Position numbers and translations under genes: made by a program. From CAZVGZ01 sp964627605 (GTDB taxonomy: Bacteria > Latescibacterota > MWCZ01 > CAZVGZ01): a DNA stretch of 33,875 nucleotides. The DNA lies in NCBI GenBank assembly GCA_964627605.1, contig CAZVGZ010000036.1, forward strand, positions 1-33,875, written 5' to 3'. Within the stretch, counting starts at the first letter, position 1, and each line of letters opens with the position of its first letter. Positions 15,388 through 23,974 of this stretch are shown one piece after another. The notes below the pieces were generated by a model. The model did no database searches. It was not told the DNA's origin and saw only the letters and a program-made list of their open reading frames with translations.

Positions 15388-16917
15388 ATGGCAGAGTACA
15401 GGCGAGGCGCTTGGGGATCAAAGCTGGGCTTCATCCTGGCAGCGTCAGGGTCAGCTATCGGCCTTGGGAACATAGTTTTTTTCAGCGCCAACGCCTATAA
15501 ATACGGTGCTGGTGCGTTCTACCTGCCATATCTGGTGGCGCTATTCCTAATAGGCGTCCCGATCATGACGATGGAGTTGGGGTTGGGAACGTTTACCGGG
15601 CGCGCGTTTCCAGAGTCGATGTTCCGCATTTCCGGCAAGTGGGGAGAGCTGGTGGGCTGGGGCGCGGTCTTGAACGCCACTGTTATCAGCATGTACTACG
15701 TCACAATACTGGCGTGGGTGTTTGGGATGCTCATCGGGTCGGCATCGGGGGCGTTGTGGCAGGCCGCCCATGCGCTGCCAGCGTTCGCTGCGATTGGTGA
15801 GCTAGAGAACCCCTACGGCTACTTTTTCGATATGCTCTCCTCTTGGGACACGGTCATCTACGTTTTCATCCTCTGGGGCCTCAACTACATCATCGTACTC
15901 AAAGGTGCCAAATCTATAGAAGCTGCGGTGAAGATTTTTGTACCGATGATGTGGGTGTTTATGATCGTCCTCATCGTCAGAGGTGTGACTCTCGGCAACG
16001 GCCTTCAAGGGGTGCTTCTTCTGTTCACGCCCGATTTCACAGTGATTCAGGAGCCGGAGGTATGGCGTGGCGCGTTCTCGCAGATGTTTTTCAGTCTGAC
16101 ACTGGGTTTCGGCGTGATGACCGCCTACGCCAGTTACCTACCAAAAGACAGCGATCAGATACACAACGCCTCCACTGTCAGCTTCCTCAACTGTGGTTTT
16201 GAGTTCTTAGCTGGGCTGGCGATATTCAGCCTGCTTTTCGTCTTCTCAATAGTCCCGAAAGCAAGCACTTTGAGCATGATGTTTTTCGTTGTGCCACAGG
16301 GGATCGGCAATCTACCTGCGCTAGTAACCGCTTTTGGAGTGTTGTTCTTTTTCACGCTTCTTGTAGCAGGGCTGTCCTCCAGCATCTCTCTAGTGGAAGC
16401 GTTCGTCTCGGCGCTGATCGACAAGTTTCGCTGGCGGCGGCAGCCAGCACTCCTTCTAGTTGTCGGGATGGGACTGCTAGGCGGCCTCTGCTTCGCACTT
16501 CCGCAGGTCGTAGACCCAACTCTCGACGGCAACGGCACCCTGGGCCTCTCGATTTTGGACCTGGTGAACCATTGGGCATTCAACTACGGACTGCTCTTAG
16601 TGGGTTTGCTGGAGTGTGTGATAATTGGATGGATGTTCGGTGCGCACCGGCTCCGCGAGGCGATAAACCGCAATTCGACGTTTGAGCTTCCGCTTGCTTG
16701 GGAATGGATCATCAAAATAGCGATACCTGCTATTCTGCTGGCGGTTCTACTCTGGAGTTTTTCTGACGAGTTAAAAGGGATCTACGGATCGAAAATGGCG
16801 TTGGGTGATCTCGACTGGCTACCGGTTGCGGCGGTCGCAGGTTGGATGATGTTTACAGTCGGTGTCGGAGCGCTTTTCACCTGGCGCAGCGATTATGACC
16901 CGGAGGATTCGGTATGA
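15388..16917 (+). CDS. Sodium-dependent SNF-family (NSS/LeuT-type) transporter
   Basis: The product (509 residues from the ATG at 15388) is a multi-spanning membrane protein of the sodium:neurotransmitter symporter family, which moves amino acids or related solutes with Na+. It opens in the usual way, RGAWGSKLGFILAASGSAIG then LGNIVFF. The family's GLGNxWRFPY is changed: here GLGNIVFFSAN, so the unwound helix-1 substrate/sodium site is atypical. KYGAGAFYLPYLVALFLIGVP follows the normal GGGAF pattern, and about twelve hydrophobic segments follow. ATG 15388 is preferred because GGGGG lies about five bases upstream and MAEYRRGAWGSK is a normal family start; the open frame upstream belongs to a different, damaged gene. 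Its TGA overlaps the ATG of the next gene (ATGA). Confidence 0.9.
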   Translation: MAEYRRGAWGSKLGFILAASGSAIGLGNIVFFSANAYKYGAGAFYLPYLVALFLIGVPIMTMELGLGTFTGRAFPESMFRISGKWGELVGWGAVLNATVISMYYVTILAWVFGMLIGSASGALWQAAHALPAFAAIGELENPYGYFFDMLSSWDTVIYVFILWGLNYIIVLKGAKSIEAAVKIFVPMMWVFMIVLIVRGVTLGNGLQGVLLLFTPDFTVIQEPEVWRGAFSQMFFSLTLGFGVMTAYASYLPKDSDQIHNASTVSFLNCGFEFLAGLAIFSLLFVFSIVPKASTLSMMFFVVPQGIGNLPALVTAFGVLFFFTLLVAGLSSSISLVEAFVSALIDKFRWRRQPALLLVVGMGLLGGLCFALPQVVDPTLDGNGTLGLSILDLVNHWAFNYGLLLVGLLECVIIGWMFGAHRLREAINRNSTFELPLAWEWIIKIAIPAILLAVLLWSFSDELKGIYGSKMALGDLDWLPVAAVAGWMMFTVGVGALFTWRSDYDPEDSV

Positions 16918-17351
16918 AACCGCTGACCGGTTTTGGGACCTTTTTTAGTCTGCTGACCATCTCCTCAGCGGCGAGTGCCAGCCTTACCGTAGAGCTTTAT
17001 GACGAGTTCCCGACACGAGACACCGTCACCGTAGTGACGGTCCGGGACGCCGCAGAAATGCCCGTCCGAGGTGCCGTGGTGAGCGTGAAATACTATCCTG
17101 GAAGCAAGATCGAGCGCGTCGACACCGTCGGAGTCACCGACCCCAGCGGATACCTGCTCTGGCGACCCAAATATGCTGGAGTCGTGACCGTTTCAGCGCG
17201 GAAGGACTCCGAATCGGTGTCCATCAACCGGAGCGTCAAATTTGATTCGATTCCCGGTTCGGGGATTCTGGTACTCATGATCGCCGGGATAGTTCTGATG
17301 GGCGGCGCGGGCTGGTCGATTCTAAGGCTCTACGAAAAAGACGTGCCATAG
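16914..17351 (+). CDS. Small secreted/membrane-anchored Ig-like partner of the SNF transporter
   Basis: The ATG at 16914 overlaps the transporter stop by 4 bp, so the two are translationally coupled and probably made in fixed ratio. The 145-residue product has a hydrophobic signal-like N-terminus (residues about 5-22, ending SSAASAS). A beta-rich middle follows (TVVTVRDAAEMPVRGAVVSV, then GVTDPSGYLLWRPKYAGVVTV), resembling the carboxypeptidase-regulatory/big Ig-like folds. A transmembrane helix lies near 117-135 (ILVLMIAGIVLMGGAGW), with a short charged cytoplasmic tail. The domain would face the periplasm beside the transporter. Known NSS small subunits such as MetS are about 30 residues and lack such a domain, so this would be a different accessory protein. 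Confidence 0.8.
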   Translation: MKPLTGFGTFFSLLTISSAASASLTVELYDEFPTRDTVTVVTVRDAAEMPVRGAVVSVKYYPGSKIERVDTVGVTDPSGYLLWRPKYAGVVTVSARKDSESVSINRSVKFDSIPGSGILVLMIAGIVLMGGAGWSILRLYEKDVP

Positions 17352-17402
17352 AATCCTCGTGTTTCCCGCAGCGCAAACCGCGTCGTGGCCTCCCGATTTT
17401 CG

Positions 17403-17408
17403 TATAAT
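17403..17408 (+). promoter_or_regulatory. Possible -10 box (TATAAT)
   Basis: A perfect TATAAT stands 72 bp before the ATG at 17481, in the gap after the transporter partner gene. No recognisable -35 box lies 16-18 bp upstream and there is no extended -10 TG, so this may be chance or an activator-dependent promoter. Confidence 0.3.
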
Positions 17409-17480
17409 CTGCGCGTGGTCACTGGGCATGCCCATACTCCTTTCTAGCCTTTGTACGCCCCCAATTTGGAGTAGACAGAA

Positions 17481-19061
17481 ATGAATACATCCCTTCCAGT
17501 CTGGTGCGCCCCACAGCGGCGTCTGCTTGATGGGATGCGCGCCTGGACCGATCAATCGATAAAACATCAGTGGCAAACCCCGTTTCAAGGGATTCACGAC
17601 GAAGGAACATTCACCACGTCGTGGGACTCGTACCATATGCTCACCGGCGATGCGAAGATATTGGAGTTTATGACGTGGTTGCGAGACGGTCTGGCGGACT
17701 ATGTCGATCAGGAGCTTTTCCACGGCTACTACCAGAAAGGCGAGGTCCATCACCAGCCTGAGCCGTTCACACATTTTGCCGCCCGTTTCAGGACACTCGT
17801 CCCTGACGATCCAACAACCGCAAGACTGCTCAATGATGTCGCCCACCACATCGGCAACTGGGAAGACGGCGTGCCTGACTGGTACGATTGGAATAACCAC
17901 CGGTTTATCTCCTACCGCATCGGGTCAGTGGAGTTGCCGGATGTGCCGCCGTTCAACTATGAAGAGCCAGACCATTTTCGTTTGCCGATGATGGCTTTCG
18001 TCGCATACCTGACCACCGGGCAGTCGCGGTATCTCGACCTCTGCATCGACTACGCCGACAGATGGGCCAAAAAGGTCCTCGACCACCCTATACCCAACGT
18101 TGTCCTATTTCACGACCGCCCTGAGTTCTACGACGATATTTTGAAGGAGAGGGCCGAAAAGGGGTTGCAGCCCAGGGTTGAGCTTCTTTTGGCGTCAGGT
18201 GCGGTGGATCTCTATCTGGACCTGTTCCATGTGACCGGCGATGAGCGGTATCGAGAGGTGGTCGAACGGACGATCCCGACTCTGGTCGAAACCGTGGCCG
18301 ATCCCCGCAACAGACTCTCGGCAGCAACACTCGCTAAATACCGGCGTATTAGCGGAAAAAAAGAGTGGGACGCAGGCATAATGGAACAGTTGCCACCGGT
18401 CTCAGATTTTCAGAGTCGCAGTGAGATCGACCTGCTGGACCTAAGAGACCGGGACTCATTGGGCAGAGGTCCAAACCCAGACGGTTGGCCAGGGCACAGG
18501 GTGGACCAGTTCCGAATGGGAACCGTGGGGTCGGACGGCTACCCGGAGGAGTCGAGCGAACCCACGCCCCCAGCATGGGCGCTAGCATGGGCGATCACCG
18601 GTGACGATCAGTACGCCGCCCAAGCCTTCGGCACCGCAGCAACACGCCTTGAGACCGCTATGCGCAGCCTCAAGGACGGACGGGAGCATGGATGCGCGGC
18701 AAGAACCATCAGCGCCGTAGCGTCAGGGCATGGACGCGACGACCGCTGGGGCGATGTGAACTCCATTCTGGGGCCGCTTACGCTGGGGTCGGTTCGATTC
18801 GGCGGTGCAGAGACTCCGGCTATTGAGATAGGCGGCGGCCTACCTGATCAGGTGTCGATCCTGGTGTCTGACCAAAATCGTGATGCCATGTTGGTCACTT
18901 TGGCAAACTGCTCGGAAGCGGATATCGACATCGCACTGTCAGCGATAGCCAACGGCTCCAAACCAACCGCGATCACTCTTAGACCGCATGACTCAACCAC
19001 CGTGCCTCTTTCGCAGTCGCTGTCAGATCAGCTCCGCTTCGCAGTGGTAGATGCGGCTTGA
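17481..19061 (+). CDS. Unknown cytosolic protein, likely alpha/alpha-toroid (six-hairpin) fold
   Basis: The 526-residue product has no signal peptide and no membrane segment. Repeated helical hairpins with aromatic, acidic and glycine patterns (YHMLTGDAKILEFMTWLRDG, then MMAFVAYLTTGQSRYLDLCI and LYLDLFHVTGDERYREVVER) spaced along the first 400 residues are typical of (alpha/alpha)6 toroids used by many glycoside hydrolases, polysaccharide lyases and sugar epimerases. The last ~110 residues (IEIGGGLPDQVSILVSDQN, then LRPHDSTTVPL) look like a beta-sandwich cap. Such an arrangement suggests sugar chemistry, but no family motif is recognised and the catalytic residues cannot be named. ATG 17481 has GGAG about 11 bases upstream. 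The TlyA-like gene overlaps its stop. It could serve the KDG/KDPG uptake-and-degradation theme seen at 29-31 kb, which is only a guess. Confidence 0.6.
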   Translation: MNTSLPVWCAPQRRLLDGMRAWTDQSIKHQWQTPFQGIHDEGTFTTSWDSYHMLTGDAKILEFMTWLRDGLADYVDQELFHGYYQKGEVHHQPEPFTHFAARFRTLVPDDPTTARLLNDVAHHIGNWEDGVPDWYDWNNHRFISYRIGSVELPDVPPFNYEEPDHFRLPMMAFVAYLTTGQSRYLDLCIDYADRWAKKVLDHPIPNVVLFHDRPEFYDDILKERAEKGLQPRVELLLASGAVDLYLDLFHVTGDERYREVVERTIPTLVETVADPRNRLSAATLAKYRRISGKKEWDAGIMEQLPPVSDFQSRSEIDLLDLRDRDSLGRGPNPDGWPGHRVDQFRMGTVGSDGYPEESSEPTPPAWALAWAITGDDQYAAQAFGTAATRLETAMRSLKDGREHGCAARTISAVASGHGRDDRWGDVNSILGPLTLGSVRFGGAETPAIEIGGGLPDQVSILVSDQNRDAMLVTLANCSEADIDIALSAIANGSKPTAITLRPHDSTTVPLSQSLSDQLRFAVVDAA

Positions 19062-19633
19062 GCGAGCGGTTCGTGGGACGCGGTGGCCACAAGCTCAATG
19101 CGGCGTTGGAACACTGGGTACCCAACCTTATCGGTTCGTTGGATGGAGTTGTCGCCGCTGACTTGGGAGCCAACGTAGGCGGTTTCACAGACTGCCTTCT
19201 CAAAGCAGGTGCGGCGAGGGTCTACTCTGTGGACACCAGCTACGGAGTCTTCGAGTGGACGCTTAGGAATGACGAGAGGGTGGTGGTCATGGAGCGAACC
19301 AACGCGCTCCACCTAGAGCTGCCCGAAAATGTCTATATCGCCGCCGTAGACGTCGGTTGGACCAGGCAGCACCACATTATCCCGGCTGCCTGGAAACATA
19401 TCTCGCCAAACGGGTGGATTATCTCACTACTGAAACCGCACTACGAGGCGTCCAAATCCCAACGGCGTGGCGGCGAGATTAGGCGGGAAACTGTTGACGA
19501 GGTCGTCCAAACGACCTGCGAAACACTCAAAGAGATGGGGTTTCCGTTGGCCGACATAACTGATTCGCCACTCCTCGGCGGCAAAGCCAAAAACCCTGAA
19601 TTCCTTCTGCTCATTGGGCCTAAGATCGACTAG
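19058..19633 (+). CDS. TlyA/FtsJ-like rRNA 2'-O-methyltransferase without S4 domain
   Basis: The product matches the methyltransferase half of TlyA (hemolysin-A family), which 2'-O-methylates rRNA. FVGRGGHKLNAALEH carries the first catalytic Lys (Lys12), then comes the SAM loop ADLGANVGGFTDCLLKAGA, VYSVDTSYG for the ribose-binding Asp, then AAVDVGWTRQ (catalytic Asp) and LLKPHYEA (second catalytic Lys), and NPEFLLLIG at the end. At 191 residues it lacks the ~60-residue N-terminal S4 RNA-binding domain that TlyA proteins normally carry, and no S4 sequence is present upstream. The start is TTG at 19058, overlapping the TGA of the preceding gene (TTGA), so it relies on coupling. Either a distinct S4-less family or a secondarily shortened enzyme. 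Confidence 0.8.
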   Translation: MSERFVGRGGHKLNAALEHWVPNLIGSLDGVVAADLGANVGGFTDCLLKAGAARVYSVDTSYGVFEWTLRNDERVVVMERTNALHLELPENVYIAAVDVGWTRQHHIIPAAWKHISPNGWIISLLKPHYEASKSQRRGGEIRRETVDEVVQTTCETLKEMGFPLADITDSPLLGGKAKNPEFLLLIGPKID

Positions 19634-20388
19634 CAGTGGGCATTTAGGCGACCCTCTATCGGTCAGCAGCGGCGTAACGGGTTTGCTTGGTGACCGTAGG
19701 TAATCGTTCCCACTGGACATCTGGTCTCACGCCCAGTTTGCCGTCATCACCACCACCGTGACCGAGAAAACCGTCTCATCATTTCTGGTTAGGGAGGCGG
19801 ACGTATATATCCAAGATATCAGCGCGCCGGTGCTCAATCGCGATGGAGGTCTGTAGACGACAGCGACTTGGCAAGAACACACCTATGACCCGGTCGATTA
19901 GCCGTTCTGCCCCTCGCCAGGATGCAGATTGCGGCGGAAAGGTCGCCAACCCTCCCTCGGTCCGATCACTATCACTTTGGGGGATCAGCCAGAAGCGTGT
20001 TGAAATCCCTCGCAGCGGTCCCAATACTGGTCCACGAAAACAAGCGCTTTAACCAACTCCAACCGCGGGCGTTATAACCATACCTCCACACCGGGGTCGC
20101 TCGGAAGAAGCCGCACCACATCCCGTCAACGGCTTCCCTGGACTCGGTAAGCCCGAGCGATGTAGAGTAGGGGTAGCGCTCAGAAGCGTCGCCTGATACG
20201 AGTTCCGCCAAAAAAATAAGCCGCCACATCCTGACTTCGAACAGAGACCACGAAACGCCCCTCCAGGGCGCTATCGACCCGTTACACAGAACGGTCTTGG
20301 AAGTTCATCGCAATTGACTTGGTCGTCTCAACCAAGCAGTTTTCCTAAGAGATCTAGCCAAGTTTTGCCAGCTACCGAAGGTCAACCA
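19634..20388. other. Gap of 755 bp without an intact gene
   Basis: No complete plus-strand gene is credible here. On the minus strand, about 20229-19779, two adjoining frames give protein-like sequence (GFFRATPVWRYGYNARGW in one, then IDRVIGVFLPSRC and ADILDIYVRLPNQK in the next), which may be a frameshifted, decayed gene, but no family is recognised and the codon pattern is not decisive. A short hairpin, CGCCC-CTCCA-GGGCG, lies near 20256-20270. No tRNA-like element was seen. Confidence 0.35.
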
Positions 20389-21168
20389 ATGAAAATCTAC
20401 CTGCTTACTGACATGGAAGGTTGCTCCGGCGTGACTATGTGGGAGCAGTGCGATCCTCAATACCCAGCGTTCGACTACGGCTGCCGAATGCTCGCCCACG
20501 ATCTTACCGCAACCATTCACGGCTTCTTAGACGCCGGAGCAGATGAGATCGTCGTATTGGATGGCCATCGTGGCGGCGACAACATACTTCTCGACATCGT
20601 GCCAGACGGGGCCCAATACATTCTGGGACGCTCCAGCCCCCGTCCGCTCCCATTTCTGGACGACTCGTTCGACGCTTTGGCGGTGGTAGGCCAGCACTCG
20701 ATGGCAGGCACCGAGAACGCGATCATGCCCCACACTCAGTCATCGACTGCGTGGCTAGATCACCGAATCAACGGGCAGCCGATGGGAGAGATGGGACAGT
20801 CGGCACTGCTCGCTGGGCATTTTGGTATCCCGCTGATTTTCCTTTCCGGCGACAGAGCCGCCTGTCACGAAGCCGAGAATCTTGTCCCTGGCGTGACGAC
20901 CGCATCGGTAAAAACGGGGGTCTCAAAAAACCGTGGTCTCTGTGTCTCTTTTGGAGAAGCCGCCAAAAGACTGCGGAAGGGAGCAGCGCTGAGCCTGGAC
21001 AGGTTTGGTTCCACTAAGCCGCTGACAGTAGATCTGCCCATGTCTGTCAGGGTGACTTTCGCTACCGCAGCGATGGCTGACGACCGTGAGGCCAACGGCG
21101 CGACTCGTGTTGACAACCTCACAGTCGAGAGGGTCCATGATACAGCCGAAACTGTCTACAATATTTGA
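20389..21168 (+). CDS. D-aminopeptidase, DppA type (peptidase family M55)
   Basis: DppA is a zinc peptidase that removes N-terminal D-amino acids, e.g. from D-Ala-D-Ala peptides, and helps recycle peptidoglycan. All site residues known for B. subtilis DppA have counterparts: Asp8 and Glu10 (LTDMEGCSG), His60 (VLDGHRGG), His103 (VGQHSMAG), Glu134 (MGEMGQ) as metal ligands, and His115 (IMPHTQSS) as the proposed nucleophile. The length, 259 residues, is normal. ATG 20389 is chosen because it has GAAGG about 7 bases upstream and begins MKIYLLTDMEG; reading upstream to 20314 adds nothing homologous. It stands alone on the plus strand after a 755 bp gap. Oligomeric cytosolic enzyme by family analogy. 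Confidence 0.93.
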   Translation: MKIYLLTDMEGCSGVTMWEQCDPQYPAFDYGCRMLAHDLTATIHGFLDAGADEIVVLDGHRGGDNILLDIVPDGAQYILGRSSPRPLPFLDDSFDALAVVGQHSMAGTENAIMPHTQSSTAWLDHRINGQPMGEMGQSALLAGHFGIPLIFLSGDRAACHEAENLVPGVTTASVKTGVSKNRGLCVSFGEAAKRLRKGAALSLDRFGSTKPLTVDLPMSVRVTFATAAMADDREANGATRVDNLTVERVHDTAETVYNI

Positions 21169-21305
21169 TTTACAGCGCTCAATGAGCCGTATTCAACAGC
21201 TGCAAGTAGCTCTGTGTAGTAACGGCAGTTGGCACTTCGTGGCGGCTGAACGAGCGAACTGAGTCGGCTATCCATGCCAAATACACGTCTGATCGGGGGC
21301 CATAA

Positions 21306-21749
21306 ATGAGCCGTCTAGTGACCATAAGCACCTCCAGTTTCCCGCTTCTTGATACCGGACAGCGTGCAACCGTCGAGCGGAATCGGACTGTGGCTGTAGA
21401 CCTCGCCACTGAGGCCGGCGAGCGAGGGTCGGACATGTTTGCCCTGCTCGAGACTTTCAGCGACATGCACTCAATGGGCGGGGCCGACGAGACTCCCAAA
21501 TTTGCTGAACCGATCCCTGGCCCTACATCGGACGCTCTATCCCAAGTCGCGAAGCGGTATGGGATGTACATCCTCTGCCCCATACACTACTTAGAACCTG
21601 ATGGTACGGTCCGAAACACCTGTGCGATTCTGGATCGAAGAGGCGATGTTGTAGGTATGCACCACAAAACGCACCCGATGATGGTCGAGTCACAGGACGC
21701 ATCAATAAAACCCGGCAAAGATATCCCGGTGTTCTCCTGCGGGGCCTGA
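21306..21749 (+). pseudogene. Truncated carbon-nitrogen hydrolase (nitrilase superfamily)
   Basis: The N-terminal half of a nitrilase-fold amidohydrolase is recognisable: the catalytic Glu in MFALLETF (residue about 49), then GMYILCPIHYLEPDGTVRNT and AILDRRGDVVGMHHKTHP, with the catalytic Lys. The frame stops with TGA at 21747-21749 at residue 147, just before the part that should carry the catalytic Cys; family members are about 260-300 residues. The next 50 bp hold no remnant of the Cys motif in any frame, so a deletion rather than a point change removed the C-terminal half. bioD begins 54 bp downstream with its own Shine-Dalgarno sequence. The fragment cannot be active. Confidence 0.8.
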
Positions 21750-21803
21750 GATCAGCGCATCACGGGTTGTTAGCTGCACGACCTAAATAGAAGGAGTTTG
21801 GAA

Positions 21804-22481
21804 ATGGCAAAAGGGTTGTTCGTGACGGGCACCGACACCGAGGTGGGAAAGACCACTGTGGCCTGTATGATGGCCCGCGCACTGAAGGCTCGCAGCGTTG
21901 ATGTGGGTGTGATGAAGCCCGTGGCATCAGGCTGTGTGGCAGTAGGTGGGGAGCTCATATCAGAAGACGCCCAGCTACTCATCGAAGCCGCAGAGGTGGA
22001 CGACCCGCACAATCTGGTCTGCCCGATCCGCCTTAAACCGCCGCTGTCCCCGAACGTAGCAGCGATGGACTCAGGCGTCACCATAGATCTTCATCTGGTT
22101 AGGGACGCCCACCGCAATCTGGCATCACGCCATGACTTCCTGCTTGTAGAAGGAGTCGGTGGCCTAATGGTACCCATCACCGACGACTACATGGTCGCAG
22201 ACCTCGCCGAAGAACTTGGGTACCAAGTTGTAATTGTCGCCCGCGCAGGGCTGGGCACGATCAACCACACACTAATGACGATTGAGTGCGCTCGGTCTCG
22301 TGGCTTGAATCTTGTTGGCGTGATCTACAACGGTTTCTCGCAGGAGACAGACCGATCCCAGGAGACAAACCCAGAAGTCATCACGCAACTTTCAACCGTT
22401 CCATGCCTTGGGAGAGTGGTTTGGACCGAGAATGGCGAGCCAGACCCAGACGGAATCAACATTGACGCGCTGCTCCCATAG
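21804..22481 (+). CDS. bioD: Dethiobiotin synthetase (BioD)
   Basis: BioD closes the ureido ring of dethiobiotin from 7,8-diaminopelargonate, CO2 and ATP in biotin synthesis. The 225-residue product shows the P-loop FVTGTDTEVGKTT near residues 6-18, KPVASGC at about 40-46, VEGVGGLMVPI in the middle (the acidic loop), and VIVARAGLGTINHTLMTI. The length is normal. ATG 21804 is chosen since AAGGAG lies about 8 bases upstream; a TTG two codons earlier is unlikely. No bioA, bioB or bioF is in the window, so this gene is separated from the rest of the pathway. A broken propeller gene begins 1 bp after its TAG stop, which argues they were once one transcript. Confidence 0.95.
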   Translation: MAKGLFVTGTDTEVGKTTVACMMARALKARSVDVGVMKPVASGCVAVGGELISEDAQLLIEAAEVDDPHNLVCPIRLKPPLSPNVAAMDSGVTIDLHLVRDAHRNLASRHDFLLVEGVGGLMVPITDDYMVADLAEELGYQVVIVARAGLGTINHTLMTIECARSRGLNLVGVIYNGFSQETDRSQETNPEVITQLSTVPCLGRVVWTENGEPDPDGINIDALLP

Positions 22482-22482
22482 C

Positions 22483-23966
22483 ATGTTTGCGGCGACAGCG
22501 CTGCTGTTTGGGGCAGCGACACAGACCTTGGCGCAGAGCTGGCGCACAGCGTTTGACGCGGTGGCGGTGCAGGATATAGAAGTCGTAAGCGACTCGATAT
22601 GGGCGCTTACCCCCACAGATATTCTTCTGGCACGACCAAGAGAAATCTCCCAAACGCACCGGCATCGACGGCGAGCGCATCTATGCTAGCCCTGATTGGT
22701 CGATCTGGGTCGGTCCAGGCGATACTGGGATGGACCAATGGGACAAGGCCGATTGGGTCACCTACCCAGACATACGCGCACCGGTGAGCAACGAAAACCC
22801 TTGGGACGGCGCGCGAACCGACATAGAGTCTGAATCGGATGGATCGCCTTGGATTGTCGTGAGTAGCTACTGGATCGGCAACCGCTCTCAGGATTACGTT
22901 CCTGGCGTCGTATACCGCTGCGATAGCGACTGCCGAACAGGAAACGTGACTAGCTATACCGGTGGCTCTGAATTAATTGACCCATCATCGGTGGTGGTGA
23001 CCTCTTCAGGCGAGGTCTGAATGACGCTCCGCCCGGCGTGGATTGAGGGGCGTTCAGAGGCGGTGGCGTCATCGTCAAAGAACCTTGGCAGAATCCTTCA
23101 CATCGATGGACGGGCTGGGCTGTAGCGTCATACAGACAGCGGCTCAGTCGCCGGATGGCCGCATCTGGATCGCCAGCGACCACGGCATCGCTATCAGGCA
23201 GTTGGGTAGATCAGGCTGGGACAACCACCCGTGGCATTTTCCAGTGGGCAGGCTGATTCCGCAACAGATCATCGTCGATTCCAGCGGCGGGATTTGGGTA
23301 TCCATCGGGCCATACTTGGCACCGGATGGCAACGGCGGATCGGTGGGAGTAGCGGGCCATCTGAGACGTTGGAGTCGTAGCGGATGGGAAGTCTTTGCGC
23401 GCTCCGACTGACTCCCTGGCGATGCGGTGGTCGATATCGCCATCGGCCTCGACAGAGCGGTATGGATAGCAACTTCCCCACAGTTTCAGGACGGTGAGTT
23501 TATCGGTGGCGGCGTAGATCGGTACGCCGACGGTCAATGGCGGGCTTTCACCACCGTCGACGGGCTTGGCAGCGACGTTGTAAAACCGGTTGCAGTTGGA
23601 AATGACGGGCGCGTCTGGGCAGGCACAGACACAGGCGTGAGTGTGTTCGAGGATGGTGTGGGTATCCCACGGAACTCGTCAGATGAGGTAGATGCCGGGG
23701 TCCTGAGAGTCATCCCGAACTCGTTCAATTCACGCGTGACGCTCGTTTTTGGCATCCCCAACCATACCGTAGTATCGCTCACCGTTTCTAACGCGATGGG
23801 CCAACATGTAAAGCGGCTCCTGAGCGATCAAGAAGCGGGTGGAACCCATTCAGTCGTATGGGGCGGTCAAGACGAATCTGGCCGCCAGATCACCAGTGAG
23901 GTGTATTTCATCGAACTAAGATTCGACAGTCGTATCTACATCAAACGTGCATCGTTGGTTCGCTGA
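22483..23966 (+). pseudogene. Broken secreted beta-propeller protein with sorting domain
   Basis: The remnant starts ATG 22483 with a signal peptide (MFAATALLFGAATQTLAQS) and propeller-like strands (DSIWALTPTDILL). The frame shifts near 22615-22620 to continue as IYASPDWSIWVGPGD and SDGSPWIVVSSYW, stops at 23020, and resumes in a third frame near 23043-23100 (MDGLGCSVIQ, then PDGRIWIASDHGIAIRQL and GGIWVSIG). A TGA at 23409-23411 interrupts the same frame at DG(stop: Asp-*-Leu-Pro-Gly-Asp), where the repeated motif has Gly, as in VDGLGSDVV, so GGA to TGA is likely. The tail (NSFNSRVTLVFGIP, then VSNAMGQHVKRLL and TSEVYFIELRF) is an FlgD-like sorting module. The family is two-component-regulator-like propeller proteins. 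Three or more lesions make this a dead gene. Confidence 0.8.
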
Positions 23967-23974
23967 CCCGCCTG

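Noticed and set aside
15388..16917. Start of the transporter at 14956 (653 residues).
   Set aside because: The extra N-terminal 144 residues belong to a different soluble protein that continues upstream past a stop; a normal family N-terminus with a ribosome-binding site exists at 15388.
1856..23411. Recoding of TGA (as Trp or Gly), since two in-frame TGA codons occur at 1856 and 23409.
   Set aside because: One TGA replaces Trp and the other replaces Gly, while a third in-frame stop is TAA. TGA also ends healthy genes here, including tldD, kdgK's neighbours and the transporter. Mutation or error explains them better.
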